From assembly GCA_016648135.1 (NCBI GenBank), contig JADDOH010005053.1, positions 27,733 to 91,732 of the forward strand: a stretch of 64,000 nt of DNA, in the 5' to 3' direction. Below are positions 42,323-53,607 of this stretch, in pieces. Below the pieces are notes generated by a model, which did not search any database, was not told where the DNA came from, and saw only the letters and a list, made by a program, of their open reading frames with translations. Each line of letters begins with the position of its first letter. The first letter of the stretch is position 1. Origin of the DNA: Agrypnia vestita (lineage: Eukaryota; Arthropoda; Insecta; Trichoptera; Phryganeidae). The translations under genes were made by a program, and so were the position numbers.

Positions 42323-43148
42323 GGGTTAAATTATTTTAATCTTGATGGTCCGCGGCACTTCTCGGCCCTTTTCCATGCGCCAGAGGACTTCAACTTTCTA
42401 ACCACCCAGAAACTATAGAGTACAACTAGTACATCACTATAGAGAGAGTCACAACTCAAGAGTCTGTCATCAGGTCTGTAATTTTTGATGTGCAACATCT
42501 TTCCTCTCGCTTTCCTGCAATCTGTGGCAGTGAATTCGTGAAAAGGGACGGAAATGCGTAACAGGAAATAAGACGCCGGGGAAGCGCGGGCGACGGAAAA
42601 AAATTATCGTTTATAAACAAATCATTGTCCAGCGAAGACGCACACTTCCAACAGCCAACGCTTCTGATTTTGTATATATGTTACGTGGCTGCGTGAAGCG
42701 TGTGGATGTTGTGACTTTGATATATTTTGGCTTAACTATTTTTTACATAAATGTAAACAATAACTACCCTTAATGATTTACATTCTCAAATGTTATGTAA
42801 TTTATGTGTTTATTTTTAAATATTTATTCAAAGTTTTCATAGAATATGTGCAGCGGCACACTACCGCCATCTATGAAAATAAATAAAAACATATAATTAA
42901 CCAAACACATTGCTAAACAAAATGCGTATGTAGATATACGGTACCTACCCAGTGCGGCAAAATTCAATAATAAATAAATGCACATACATTTTCTTTACTT
43001 GTATTTACTAATTAATAAATATATACGAGTAGCTATTAACTTTTTTTAAATTTTGATCTTAATTTTTGTCGTTGCTCAATTGATATTTTTAATTACGAGA
43101 TGTCAAATGTTATACATCATATGCGACTACTGCAAGTCTCGTTCGTTT
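42323..43148. other. no recognisable feature
   Basis: Non-coding; no copies recognised. Confidence 0.45.
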
Positions 43149-43692
43149 TTACTCCCTTTATATTAACTCGTGGCGTCTGCTTGCTTGCTTGCCGGCTTGC
43201 CGTCGAAAAAACATTGGATCGATTTTTGACCCTTTTCCCGTGATCCAAACGAGCTGAAACTTTGCAAGCAGACTCGTGGCGACGATCATCAAGATCTATC
43301 GAATTTTCGTTAAAAAAATAATAATTATTGTACAATTTTGGATTTTTAGAAATTTTAATAGTTTTTTCAAATTGGAATCATTACAAAAGTATGATTACTA
43401 GCAACGGCGATAACGTCGTGGAATATTTTCTAAATTTGAATTACTCCGTCGGTATACATAACAGGTACTTCACTACGAATTTCGAAAATCTAAATTAACT
43501 GACAAATGTTTTTAGAATTTAATCTTCAAAGTGTCTTATCAAAGCTCAAAACATCTGACATTTTAGAAATATATTAAATTACTGTAAGTTTAGTGTTATA
43601 TTATATGTTTTAATTCGTCTTTAATCGTTATTATATTTTACAAAGAAAGGGAGAGTGTAATAAAAACTTGGTTTTTAAGGGTTACTTTTTAT
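43149..43692 (+). mobile_element. 'CTCCCTTT' family, copy 7 (long 3' variant)
   Basis: TACTCCCTTTATATTAACTC preceded by GTTCGTTTT; contains the TCCGTCGGTATACATAACAG and ACATCTGACATTTTAGAAAT blocks and ends AAAGGGAGAGTGTAATAAAA, CTTGGTTTTTAAGGGTTAC. A full-length copy of about 545 bp. Confidence 0.75.
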
Positions 43693-43994
43693 TTCTTCTG
43701 TTTTCTAGAGATTAGATGAAAATTTTCGAGTCTCTTGTCGTGTGTTTGATATAACAAAATGCAGCCTAAATTCAGCCATAAGCACGTATCGCCTAATTTA
43801 TGTGAAGCCGCCAAATTGTATTAGAAGGGAGACCATTTGGTGCGATGTCTGGAATAATTCATCAGGCGATCCATCTGATCTTCTCCAAACCGCGTACGTG
43901 CGCAAGTATGGGATGTCCATGTAAAGAATGTATTTACGAATTCCATAGGTGCCATGTTTTTTCCTAACCTTGAAAAAAATATTTTGTATTGTAA
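43693..43994. other. no recognisable feature
   Basis: Overlapping short ORFs on both strands, no motif. Confidence 0.4.
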
Positions 43995-44613
43995 GGCTCG
44001 GTTGCGCCAGCAGAAGTAAATTTGGTTCGAGTAACATTGACCCGAGTAACTTTTTTTACCCTCAGATCAGAGTAAACTCGATTTCGGGTTGCACAAACGT
44101 CTCTTTTACCGCTGTCAAACCAATCATAAGGCTAATAGGGTGCCAAGCGGAATAAACCTCAAATACCGCGTTTGTCTATGGAATTTGATTTATTTCAGTT
44201 TTTCATCACTGGCAATACGTACTTTTGCGGTTCAAAACCAATTCAAACAAACCACTTAATTCTATGAAACAAACGTCAAACCATCGCTAAAATAACGCGA
44301 AATTAAAAGATTCATTTTAATGTTTACAAATTTCAATACGAAAATGACAGCGACAAAATTCAAATGACAAGTACCTGTATGGACAAATGTCACATTTTCA
44401 AATCAGCTGTGAGAGGACGGCCATTTATTTTATCAACATTTTTACTTTTACCCACCTATCGTGGAGAGTAAAATAAAGTTACTCATGTATGTACTTCGGC
44501 GAGTAAAATAATTTTTACCATCGCTGGCGCAACCCGTTTTTAGTAAAAAAAAGTAACTTTAAAGTCACTCGAGTAACTTTTTTTACCTTTACTTCTGCTG
44601 GCGCAACCGAGCC
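43995..44613. mobile_element. 619-bp TIR MITE with TAA target duplication
   Basis: Ends GGCTCGGTTGCGCCAGCAGA and its exact inverse TCTGCTGGCGCAACCGAGCC; TAA on both sides (43992-43994, 44614-44616). Repeated GAGTAACTTTTTTTACC units lie inside near both ends. The 3-bp TAA duplication suggests PIF/Harbinger mobilisation, but the ends differ from the AGCCATG family. No coding. Confidence 0.8.
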
Positions 44614-44924
44614 TAAGGCGTCATATTTTGTACGTACAAAGTTGAATTAAAATAAAGTGTAAGACCAATTGTCACTGTTTGCAAAACAATCGAACCTTTG
44701 TTCTCCCCCACAAATTTATTTTCAACTTAATCCTTAACCCGTACAACGCCGGGTACGAACAGCTAATCTATTTATGAAATCATAACTGTCAATTCCATTT
44801 TTTGCACGTCACCCAGTATAAAGTAATAGTAAGTAAGTTCTTCAGTCAGTAAATAGTTTTGTCAAATATTTTTAGGTGCAAAGTGCTCTTGAGGTGAGTT
44901 CTCACGAAAACGGGGCTTTACGGG
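44614..44924. other. no recognisable feature
   Basis: Non-coding AT-rich spacer. Confidence 0.4.
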
Positions 44925-45300
44925 GTATTTCGTAGCTAGCAGCAAAAACTTCGGGAAATTTTCTTCATTAAATTTTAAATAGAAAATATTCTTTACGCTG
45001 TGGGTGAAATCAAAGTGTGCATTTTTTCCCAATATTCTTGGCTCATCTTTTGCAAAACATTAGATTATTATGAAAGAACTTTGATCGAATATTGAAAATT
45101 CATTCGCACAAGTCAAATAAAATTATTGAAACCTTGCAGAAATGTTAAAGATATTATTTTGTAAGGTTTCTGTCGTTTAATTCGATTTGTAGGTACAGTG
45201 CAAAGATAGTCCAAAGAAAATAAGACAGAATTATTTTTAAAAAATGCAAACATTGATGTCGTTTATCTCCGTAGCTGTTGAAATTTCACTCGGAGTGTCT
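44925..45300. mobile_element. diverged foldback MITE copy
   Basis: TTTCGTAGCTAGCAGCAAAA, GCAAAACATTAGATTATTAT, AACCTTGCAGAAATG/TTTGTAAGGTTTC centre and ATGCAAACATTGATGTCGTT right arm follow the family order with much divergence. It is closest to the copy at 63793. Confidence 0.6.
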
Positions 45301-45723
45301 TAACGATCTGTAGATATTCATCATCTTCATCCCCTTGTCCTAGTAGGGTCGGAAGTATGTTAAATTAAAAAATAAAATATTGGTGGACGTTCCTACTTTA
45401 CTACGAGACAAACAAGTTGTGTGTGTGCGTGTGTGAGGATAATTTTCCTTTGTTTACTGCGCGCCGTAGTAAGAGTCACCTCGGGCGACCTCCAGGACTC
45501 TCCCAGACGAGGGGGGGGGCCTGCAAGGACCGCCGCCCATTTCCATTCGCTTCAATTCGTTGACCTTCCATTGTCTCCTGTCTTCTGCTACCGTCGGGAG
45601 AAAATGGAAACTGCCAAATGTGTCGAGCGAAACGTAATTTATCTATTTATTTATTTATTTACTTAATACTCGGTACAACGTACCATTAAAAAAAACAATG
45701 TATATAAAGATGTATAGTATTCC
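45301..45723. other. unrecognised; (TTTA)n tail at 45645-45662
   Basis: An 81-codon ORF includes a G9 run and the TTTA microsatellite and is not credible as a gene. The TTTA repeat could be the tail of a minus-strand LINE. Confidence 0.4.
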
Positions 45724-46083
45724 ACACAAAGGTCTACAACACCAACATAGGTTATTTCTCTCCTCTACCTAGAATGCTAAATCATTACAACGAGGTAACG
45801 TCATGTAACCCCAACATTGACATATTTCACATGACACAACCTCAGTTTAAGAGAGAAATTATATCGCACCTGACCGAAAATAGTTTGAGCGTGTAAGACG
45901 GACTCTTCAGAAATCAACCTAAACAAAAATTTTATAGCCACAAAGCCCGGGTACACAATGTATCATCGTAAACTGTAACTGTACTAATCATCTTGTCCTA
46001 AATAACTATCCATTAGGGTCATTCTGACCTGTCGATAGTCTTTAAATTAAAAAATAAAAAATAAATAAAATAAATAAATTGAT
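45724..46083 (+). mobile_element. jockey-like LINE 3' end
   Basis: The frame from about 45730 reads HTKVYNTNIGYFSPLPRMLN, HYNEVTSCNPNIDIF, QPQFKREI and ends SLSV stop at 45896. This is the typical last part of jockey/R1-type ORF2 (NxG..SP..R....YN). A 3' untranslated part and an AATAAATAAAATAAATAAAT tail follow at 46048-46080. Confidence 0.7.
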
Positions 46084-46652
46084 TAATAGGTAATAATAAA
46101 AAAAGGAGATAAGGTATAATTCTATCAAAAACAATTACTAAAATGATATATAAAGAAAAATAAAACTAAGTAAATAACATAAAGTATAACAAAATTACAT
46201 CAAATGAAATAATAGTTATCAAATCAAATATGAAAGTCAACAATCAATAAAACTACAACAAATTAAAATAATTATGTCTGAAATTCAAGAAGCAACAAAA
46301 TTACAACAAAATGAAATAATTGTAAACAAATCAAATCTGAAACTCAAGAAGATAGACATGACATCAATAATTAATTATAAACGAGCAAATTCGTTAGAAG
46401 AGCTTTCTTGTAGGCGGCTAGTGTTTCCGAAAAAACATCCGATAGGTAGCCATACTCGTTTCCTAACCTATGGAGCCTTCTAATAGGCGAGCTATAGAGA
46501 TAATTTACACTAACATTGTCACAATGAAACGATATACTTTGTCTAGTGCTCCTGGAAGGATGTGATAAAAAATTAGCTGCGTTAGTTCTGAACTGTTGTA
46601 ATAATTATTGCTATAATAATAATTTGAAGGTATTGTAAATTGTAAACATGCA
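46084..46652. other. no recognisable feature
   Basis: Very AT-rich with local direct similarity (CAACAAAATTACA-like segments at 46190 and 46300). A 69-codon ORF has no motif. Confidence 0.4.
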
Positions 46653-47181
46653 CACGGAGTACCAGAGCTAGCAGCAGAAACTTGGCCGGTAGATTCCTGA
46701 CTATGTTGTGAGTCTAAAACGTTCAAGCAACCATGGCCTAATGTCAATAGTTATGGAGATATGCAATATCAAAGTTTGCATTTTTTTTCAATATTTATTA
46801 CTTATTTTTTACAAAAAGTTGAACTATCATTACAGTAACTTATATCGATTATAAAAAATTCATTAGCTACAATACAACCTAAATAAAATGATAAAAATCT
46901 TGTAAAAAATGACTTTTTTCAATTTTTGGAAGGTTTTTATCAGTTTATTCGACTCGTATTAAAGCGAATGAGTTTTTCATAATCGAAATAAGATACTGTA
47001 ATGATTGTTCAACTTTTTGCAAATAATAAGTCAAAAATATTTTTTAAAAAATGCAAATTTTGATATTGCATATCTCCATAACTATTGATATTAGGTTATG
47101 GTTGCTTGAACATTTTAGACTCATAACATAGTCAGGAATCTACCTGCCAAGTTTCTACTGCTAGCTCTCTGGTACACCCTG
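46653..47181. mobile_element. foldback MITE copy 6, complete
   Basis: GGAGTACCAGAGCTAGCAGC to CTAGCTCTCTGGTACACCCTG; 529 bp palindrome with TATA on the right. The left terminus has mutated. Non-coding. Confidence 0.8.
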
Positions 47182-47204
47182 TATATGCAAAACTATCACC
47201 TTTT

Positions 47205-47357
47205 TCAAAAAAAATGGAGATATGCAATATCAAAGTTTTCATTTTTTCAATATTTCTAACTTATTTTTTGCAAAAAGTTGTACTGTCACAACAGTAACTT
47301 ATATCGATTATTAAAAAAAATCATTCGCTTTCATGCAACTCAAATAAAAGGATAAAA
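47205..47357. mobile_element. foldback MITE, partial left arm
   Basis: ATGGAGATATGCAATATCAA through CAACTCAAATAAAAGGATAAA, then stops at GGGTACTCCGC, the start of a GC-rich segment. Confidence 0.7.
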
Positions 47358-47827
47358 GGGTACTCCGCTCGATTCCATCGCTTCAATTATCTCACGACTG
47401 GCCACCCCGGCCGTCGCCTCGCGGCCGACTTCGCCGCACCGAAGAATATTCCAGAAACTACACGCAGAAAACCCGTTATTTGATATGTTGAAATTCATAA
47501 ATGAGAAGAATTTTGTTTCATTAATTTAATATGAAAGGCTAACGAGGTGCAACCAAGCGAAAAACAGCCTTTTGTGATTAGAAGAGTTGTTGGAGATATA
47601 TATTCCCGTCACGGCCGGCGGACCCTGGCTCCAGCGGCCCACCACCCCCACCAGCGCCGGCGCCGCGACGCCCCCCTCCCAGGACGACGCTCTGGCGCCG
47701 GATCGAGGAGGACCAATCACAGACTACCGTGCACCAACAATATTAATCTAATACGCCAACTTTGCCACATGGCAGTGAAATTTTATCCCCTTTTCATACT
47801 GATGCAATCGCTGAGAGTCTATTTATA
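47358..47827. other. GC-rich segment of unknown nature
   Basis: Two GC-rich blocks (47380-47440 and 47605-47715) stand out sharply from the AT-rich surroundings. A 99-codon plus ORF and a 64-codon minus ORF are Arg/Pro/Ala-rich with no motif. It lies between two partial foldback MITE arms. It could be a fragment of a gene exon, an rDNA-like or satellite piece, or transposon cargo. Confidence 0.35.
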
Positions 47828-48050
47828 CAGGGTGTACCAGAGCTAGCAGCGGAAACTTGGCCGATAGATTCTTGCCTACGTTATGAGTCTAAAATGTTCA
47901 AGCAATCAATCAAGCGTTCATCATCAACCTAATATCAATAGTTAGGAAGATATGCGACATCAAAGTTTGCATTTTTTTCAATATTTCTGAGTTATTTTTT
48001 GATAAAAGTTGAACTGTAACTTATTTCGAGCAAAAATTGAAAAAAGTTTT
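47828..48050. mobile_element. foldback MITE, left arm only
   Basis: CAGGGTGTACCAGAGCTAGC through GAACTGTAACTTATTTCGAG; the family order holds to about 48050 and then is lost. Confidence 0.75.
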
Positions 48051-49136
48051 TTTATATATATAAAGAAAAAAAAAATTAGATACAGACGTTTCAGTATTCT
48101 CTCGATAACCGACAAAATTTTAGATAAGTTTATATTAACTTCATATCTCACACCCCACGTGCAAATTTTTTTCTCATTATTTTGTATATAACTTCTTGTT
48201 TGTCGGCACAAGTATTTATGAAAGCCAAATACTAAAGAATAATAGAAAGCCGACTCCATCGTTGACAAAACAAAGTGTGTTTACCGTAAATGCTTATTGT
48301 AATAAAACCATAAAGACAAGCATAAGACTTTAAAAAAAAAAGCAAATGCAAAAGACGTCCGACAATTTACGACGTTTACATATTTGACGTCCGACTTCCA
48401 TATAGCCAATAGCGGTACTTCTGGAGAAAAAAATCGTATAATGGAAATGCTTGCAAATGACTTCCACGGTTCGTAAACCTTTGTTTCGTTTAGATAAATA
48501 TTAAAAATCTTATAATATAAATATGAGCGAATACTTTACGAATACTTTTTAAAGTATTCGAATAACGAATACTTAAAAACAAGCGAACATATTCGTGGTT
48601 TGAATATTCGGATTGGAAGCTCTAATAAGTACCTATGAGTATATTGCTTTTTGTGTTTCTTTCTTTTTTTATAATATTATCGATGGTTTTTTTGGAATTT
48701 TTAGGAATTTAATTGGAAAGGTATTTTTTTAGAGGTTTGTTTTTCGAATCGGCTACACTCTTTCCATTTCAAACATACTTTTAAAAAGTGTAGAACTGTG
48801 ACAGAGGAGCCATCAGCTATAAACTGTTATACAAGTATAATCTTGCGTCTTACATACCTAAGTTATTTATCGTTTCCATCGTTATTTCCCCATTTAACTG
48901 GCAATTATTGTCAAAACTGAAGTGCGAGACCAATAGCGTGACGCGGACGAATTAAAAATTAGTTAGGAATGTTTATCTACCGAGTTTATGAGTCAACCAC
49001 ACACATCAGAAATACGAACAGAATTAGCAAAAATGAATTGTCAGATATTCGTCATCAGAAACCAGGAACAACATTAGCGCAGAACAGATATAAAGACAAT
49101 AAATTTCTAAGTTCAAACTTCTTAGCTTCAAAGACA
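48051..49136. other. no recognisable feature
   Basis: AT-rich; a 96-codon minus ORF (47978-48268) is Lys/Phe/Ile-rich low-complexity overlapping the MITE arm. Nothing else recognised. Confidence 0.4.
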
Positions 49137-49690
49137 GACTAACTAACTAACTAACTTACCATCACGCCGTTTCCCCGTGGGGGTAGGCAGAGACGATAGA
49201 GCGCCATACTATTCTGTCCTACATACAACTTTCGCTTCGTCTACATTAACACATCTTCGCATGCAAGCTCGACGGTTGTTGAGACTTCTAACAGGACCAT
49301 CTTCCAGTATCTGGTTAATCTGGTCGTGCCACGTCTTCCGTGGTCGCCCTCTCTTTCTGGCGCCGTCAACACTTGCGTTATATATACCTTTCTTACCATT
49401 CTTTCCTCATTCATTCGCTCGATATGCCCAAACCACCTAAGCGACCCTATTTTTATTCTATGTATTATGCTACGATCAGCTTTACATTCATTCCTCATAT
49501 CTTCATTCTTTACTCTATCATACATGAATTTGCCACACGTAGTCTAAGGGATCTCATCTTCACTGTATTCAATCTACCTTCGTTCCTCTTCTGCTAGCTC
49601 CAGGCTTCACGTCCATACATTAGTGTCGGTACCAGAACTCCATTATGTACCGCTAGTTTTGCCTCGGTAGACATATTTCTATTAGAGACG
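49137..49690 (-). mobile_element. RTE-like LINE, ORF2 C-terminal fragment
   Basis: The minus strand reads STEAKLAVHNGVLVPTLMYG, ESRLNAV-like, MYDRVKNEDMRNECKADRSI, GSLRWFGHIERMNEERMVRK, then frameshifts; the end reads RRMWRSIVSAYPHGETA-like. A (GTTA)n tail sits at 49137-49160. 5'-truncated near 49690. Confidence 0.75.
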
Positions 49691-49846
49691 TTAGACTATT
49701 CTTCAAAGAAAATCTTCCACAGATACTTTCCCATATACAGGGTGTAACAGATCTAGCAGAATACTCTACAGGTTCCTGTCTTGATTACAAGTCGAAATTG
49801 TTTTAGCAACCATGATTTTATATCAACAGTTATGGACATCATCATC

Positions 49847-50165
49847 ATTATCATCACTCTTGGCTCTACAACCCCTGGTGGGTCTTGGCCTCCTCAACAG
49901 TATTCCTCCACTCACCTCGGTTTAGTGCCAGCTCTCTCCAGTTCAGGAGCTCCAAGGCAGATATATGTCATTGAGGACGTTGTCGCTCCATCATAATTTT
50001 GATCTTCCTAAGCTCCTTCGCCCTATCGGCCTTGAGTTCAGGAGGCATTTTGGTGCTTGGTGCTCGGTCATTCTTTCCACATGACCCAGCCACCGAAGTC
50101 CTCCCAGTTTTGTAATTTTGTGACGTTTAGCTCCTCAAACAGAGTATAGAGCTCATTGTTTAAAC
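49847..50165 (-). mobile_element. non-LTR retrotransposon C-terminal tail with (GAT)n end
   Basis: The minus strand reads NNELYTLFEELNVTKLQN, then in other frames GHVERMTEHQAPKCLLN- and GRSKLWWSDNVLNDI-like segments, a stop, and a terminal GATGATAATGATGATGA. This is the familiar GHV.RM...R.PK...G...G.RS.GR.K.RW..DV..D end of another insect LINE group. Inserted in the MITE arm. Confidence 0.6.
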
Positions 50166-50321
50166 GATGTTATCAAATCATATCAATCGAAGTTTGCATT
50201 TTTTTCAATATTTCGGACTTATTTTTTGCAAAAAGTTGAACTATTACTGCAGTAGCTTATATCGATTATGAAAAATTCATTCGTTTTAATGCAAGTCAAA
50301 TAGAATGATAAAAAACCTTAA

Positions 50322-50940
50322 CCGGTCGTATGCCAGCCGTACGTAACGCGGAAAAGTATACTATCTGCAGCGCAATTTCGCACACGATCGCTGTTTTTAG
50401 ACACTTTTTTTGTCATTTATTCATGTAAAAATCAACAATAATCGCTAAGAAGTTGCAGTTTCTGGTTTCTCAACATACAGACTTCAATAATTACTTATAT
50501 TTAAATAATTACTTGTACAATAATTACTGATGCATTAATTATGAAAATAAGTAACAAAATTTACTGTCAGAAATGTACGCATATGTTTATTGAATAAAAC
50601 CATGGAAGCAATAACACTAAAGATATTGTATTTCAATATTTTCGTTCTAAATATATTAAAGAATATAAAAATACTTAATTTTAACACTTTTTTATTAAAA
50701 AAAATCTTTTTAGCAGATAAATAACACAATTAATGCGCGGTTCGAAGACGACATTTGGAATGATTTTTTGTCCGGTTTGCGCGGCAAATGAGGTTACTTG
50801 ACAAACAGAACTCGTTCATTCATTCAAAAACATGAGATGAAACCAATGATAAGCTTTAAAAACCCACAAACGCAGGTAAAATAGGACGAATTCGCATGCG
50901 TGTCTAGGGAGCGCAGATCTGCGCTCCGGCTCCCGCACGG
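50322..50940. mobile_element. TTAA-flanked (piggyBac-like) MITE, copy 2, uninterrupted
   Basis: TTAA at 50318-50321 and 50941-50944; 619 bp; begins CCGGTCGTATGCC and ends CGGCTCCCGCACGG. It carries the perfect 20-bp palindrome GGAGCGCAGATCTGCGCTCC near the right end. Same internal order as 33204-34472 without the insertion. Confidence 0.8.
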
Positions 50941-51090
50941 TTAAAAAATTATATTTCTGCTTTTGGGTAAAGATGGTAAAAAGTGCAAATTTTGATAACG
51001 CACATCTTCATAACTATTGATATTATCTCAGGGTTCCGTGGGCATTTTCGACTCATAATTAAGTCAGGGAACCACCTGTAAAGTATAGTG

Positions 51091-51550
51091 TATTTCAAAC
51101 CCACTTCGTTTGCACATGACATCTGTAATTTATCTTAATTGAATACGTTTTGTCTCGTTCACAGGTTCTACATATAATCGTCGACAGATGAAGATAACGA
51201 AATGTAAATACAGCACTGTAAATATACACTCTAGATACAAGACAGGAGATAGCCTATTGAGGCAGGTCGTGAGGTCTAGTAAATGCCGCGATGTCTAAAC
51301 AGACTAATTAAGATTGCGTTTTCTCATTTTTAATTTAAATCGCCATTTTAAATGATTTTGGTTAATTTAATAAAAACGGTTCGCATAGGGTATACCATGC
51401 GCTCCATTCGCTATCTTCCTGGACCACGACTGACACAACCGGTTTCGCGACAAAAGATCCAACGACAAAAGGCCGACGCGACATTAGGTCCAACAAAATT
51501 TCAAGATGTATTTTTAAGAGCTTTAAATAAATAAATAATAATTTAATGTA
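51091..51550. other. no recognisable feature
   Basis: A 60-codon ORF (51352-51534) has no motif. Confidence 0.45.
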
Positions 51551-52060
51551 ATTGGTGTAACAGAGCTAGTCCACAATACTTGAGCAGGTGGACTCCTGTC
51601 TTGATTATGAGTCGAAAAAGTTCAAACCACAATGATCTACTAATGTTAACGCTTATGGAGGCATGCGACATCAAAGTTTGCATTTTTTTCTGATTTCTGA
51701 TTTTTTTTTGCAAAACTTTGAACTATCATTATAATAAATTATATAAATTATAAAAAATTCATTCCTTTCAATACATGACAAATAAAATGATAAAAATCTC
51801 GCAAAAAAAATCTTTAACGATTTTATTTGATATATATATTTAAGAGAAAGAATTTTTCATAATTGTTATTAGTTGCTGTAATTAATAATAATGTTTTGCA
51901 AAAAATAAGTCAGAAATATCGAGAAAAAAAATGCAAACTTTGATATTGCATATCTCCGTAACTATTGATATTAGGTCATGATTACTTGAATATTTTCAAC
52001 TCATCACCAAAGCAGGAGTCCGCCTGTAAAGTTTTTGCTACTGCAATGAGACACCTGTAT
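51551..52060. mobile_element. foldback MITE copy, near complete
   Basis: GTGTAACAGAGCTAGTCCAC to TACTGCAATGAGACACCTG followed by TATA. Arms diverged; the centre is a T/A-rich palindrome. Confidence 0.75.
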
Positions 52061-52247
52061 ATCTTTTGTCTATAATATAATGTAATAACTCAATAAAGTG
52101 AAAAATATTTATGAATCTTTTGGTCACTCCGTCGGACAATCGTGCAATCGGCGCGAGCGATAAACGTGTACTACCGTGTAGCACTGTTATATTTTGCTTC
52201 GGCATAATCTGCAAAAATAAGTGCTTTTTCTTCTTCGCATTATTAAA

Positions 52248-52380
52248 AAAAATGCAAACTTTAATGTCGCATATCTTCATAACCATGGACATCTAGGTCA
52301 TGGTTGCTTGAACATTTTCGACTCATAATCAATCCACCTGTTGAGTATGCCGACAAGCTCTGTCACACCAAGCGTATATG
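52248..52380. mobile_element. foldback MITE, right arm only
   Basis: AATGCAAACTTTAATGTCGC, GGTCATGGTTGCTTGAACAT, CGACTCATAATCAATCCACC to AAGCTCTGTCACACC. Confidence 0.7.
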
Positions 52381-52404
52381 CTTTCCTAATTTCTAAATAA
52401 AAAA

Positions 52405-52712
52405 AACATAAAAACCAAGTTTTTATTATACTCCCTTTCTCATTGAATCGGGTTTCGTGCCTACTGCACGCGTCGGGCTCATTACTCATTTGTATTGATT
52501 CCAATTCGAAAAAAAACATCAAAATTTCTAAAAATCCAAAATTATATAATAAAATATAATTATTAAAAAAAATTTAACGAAATATTGTTATCATTTTTAT
52601 CGTCGCCACGAGTCTGCCTGCAAATTTTCAGCTCGATTGCATCACGGGAAAAGGGTTAAAAATCGATCCAAAGTAAAACCGCAGACGCTACGAGTTAAAA
52701 GAAAGGGAGTAA
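52405..52712 (-). mobile_element. 'CTCCCTTT' family, copy 8, inverted
   Basis: CATAAAAACCAAGTTTTTAT, TACTCCCTTTCTCATTGAATC, CACGCGTCGGGCTC, GTCGCCACGAGTCTGCCTGC and GTTAAAAGAAAGGGAGTA. Both CTCCCTTT and AAAGGGAG boundaries are visible. Confidence 0.75.
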
Positions 52713-53607
52713 GAAGGTAGCCGATCTAATCAACAAAAAAAATTGAGTAAGACCTTATATTTTTATACCACAGAGTATAAAAATTTACAGAGATGAACTA
52801 AACCCGTTATTTAGAAAGAGGGGTTGGGTCATGGCAGAAAACTCAAAACGCATTAATACTGCAGTTACAGTAGTAATCCCTGTTTAATTAAATTACCTAG
52901 CAAAAAAAATGTAATTTTTGCAATAGAAGTTGTTTTTTTCCTATCCTAGTTTCCTATATTTATGCTTTTAGCTTTATGCTTTTATGCACAAGCATTTAGC
53001 TTAATTTGAAAATAGTAAGAATATTGATGTGACACGAATTCCGTGTTCGCACCTCTATTTAAAAAAAAGTTACATAATAATACTCACTAAGTAAAAAAAA
53101 ACATTTTAAAGTAGAAAGAAATTGTGTAACCTCAGAAAGAGGCTCAGTTTCAAAAATTCCAGAGATCTTATACATCTTCCGCAGGATAAATTAGCATGGT
53201 AGACAACATCTATAGAAGACGAATGCAGATTAAACGAAAATTTTTTAAATGAATTAATGATTATTGTATCGTCATCCGGAGTACATCTCTCTGCCAAATT
53301 TCAGTTGGTCGGGAATTGGGTCAAATATTGGTTGCACTTAGCCGAGATAAGGTTACCAGTCGTTACATGAAATGTTTCTACATTCAGTTTAGTACACTCG
53401 CACATTCAGTTGAAATAATCGGTAATTCTGAAAACCAACTACTTCAAAACCGGTTAAAGTATAAAATGTCGAGCAACAAGTTTCGCGATATTATTAATCA
53501 GAAACTTGTTATCCTAATTGTGGGGTATAAAACCAAAGGCAGCAATATCCGACTGAGGTGTTTCAGAGATAAATACAAAAAAACCTGTCACTACTAAAGA
53601 AAATTTC
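52713..53607. other. mostly unrecognised; SINE body at 52978-53075 and a shared motif at 53520-53550
   Basis: 52978-53075 matches the SINE body of 22866-22965 read in the SINE orientation (CAAGCATTTAGCTTAATTTG ... ATTCCGTGTTCGCACCTC). 53520-53550 is one of three GTATAAAA-C/G-CAAAGGCAGCA motifs. The 93-codon ORF at 53316-53597 has no motif. Confidence 0.5.

Larger units (their letters stand above)
49739..51090. mobile_element. foldback MITE copy with two nested insertions
   Basis: Left arm 49739-49846, then an inserted LINE tail (49847-50165). The arm resumes (GAAGTTTGCATTTTTTTCAA ... AATGATAAAAAACC) up to a TTAA-flanked MITE (50322-50940). The right arm continues at 50945-51090 (CACATCTTCATAACTATTGA ... 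ATTTTCGACTCATAATTAAG ... CCACCTGTAAAGTA). Confidence 0.75.

Noticed and set aside
47547..47846. 99-codon Arg/Pro-rich ORF in the GC-rich block
   Set aside because: Low stop density from composition; no domain and it runs into a MITE arm.
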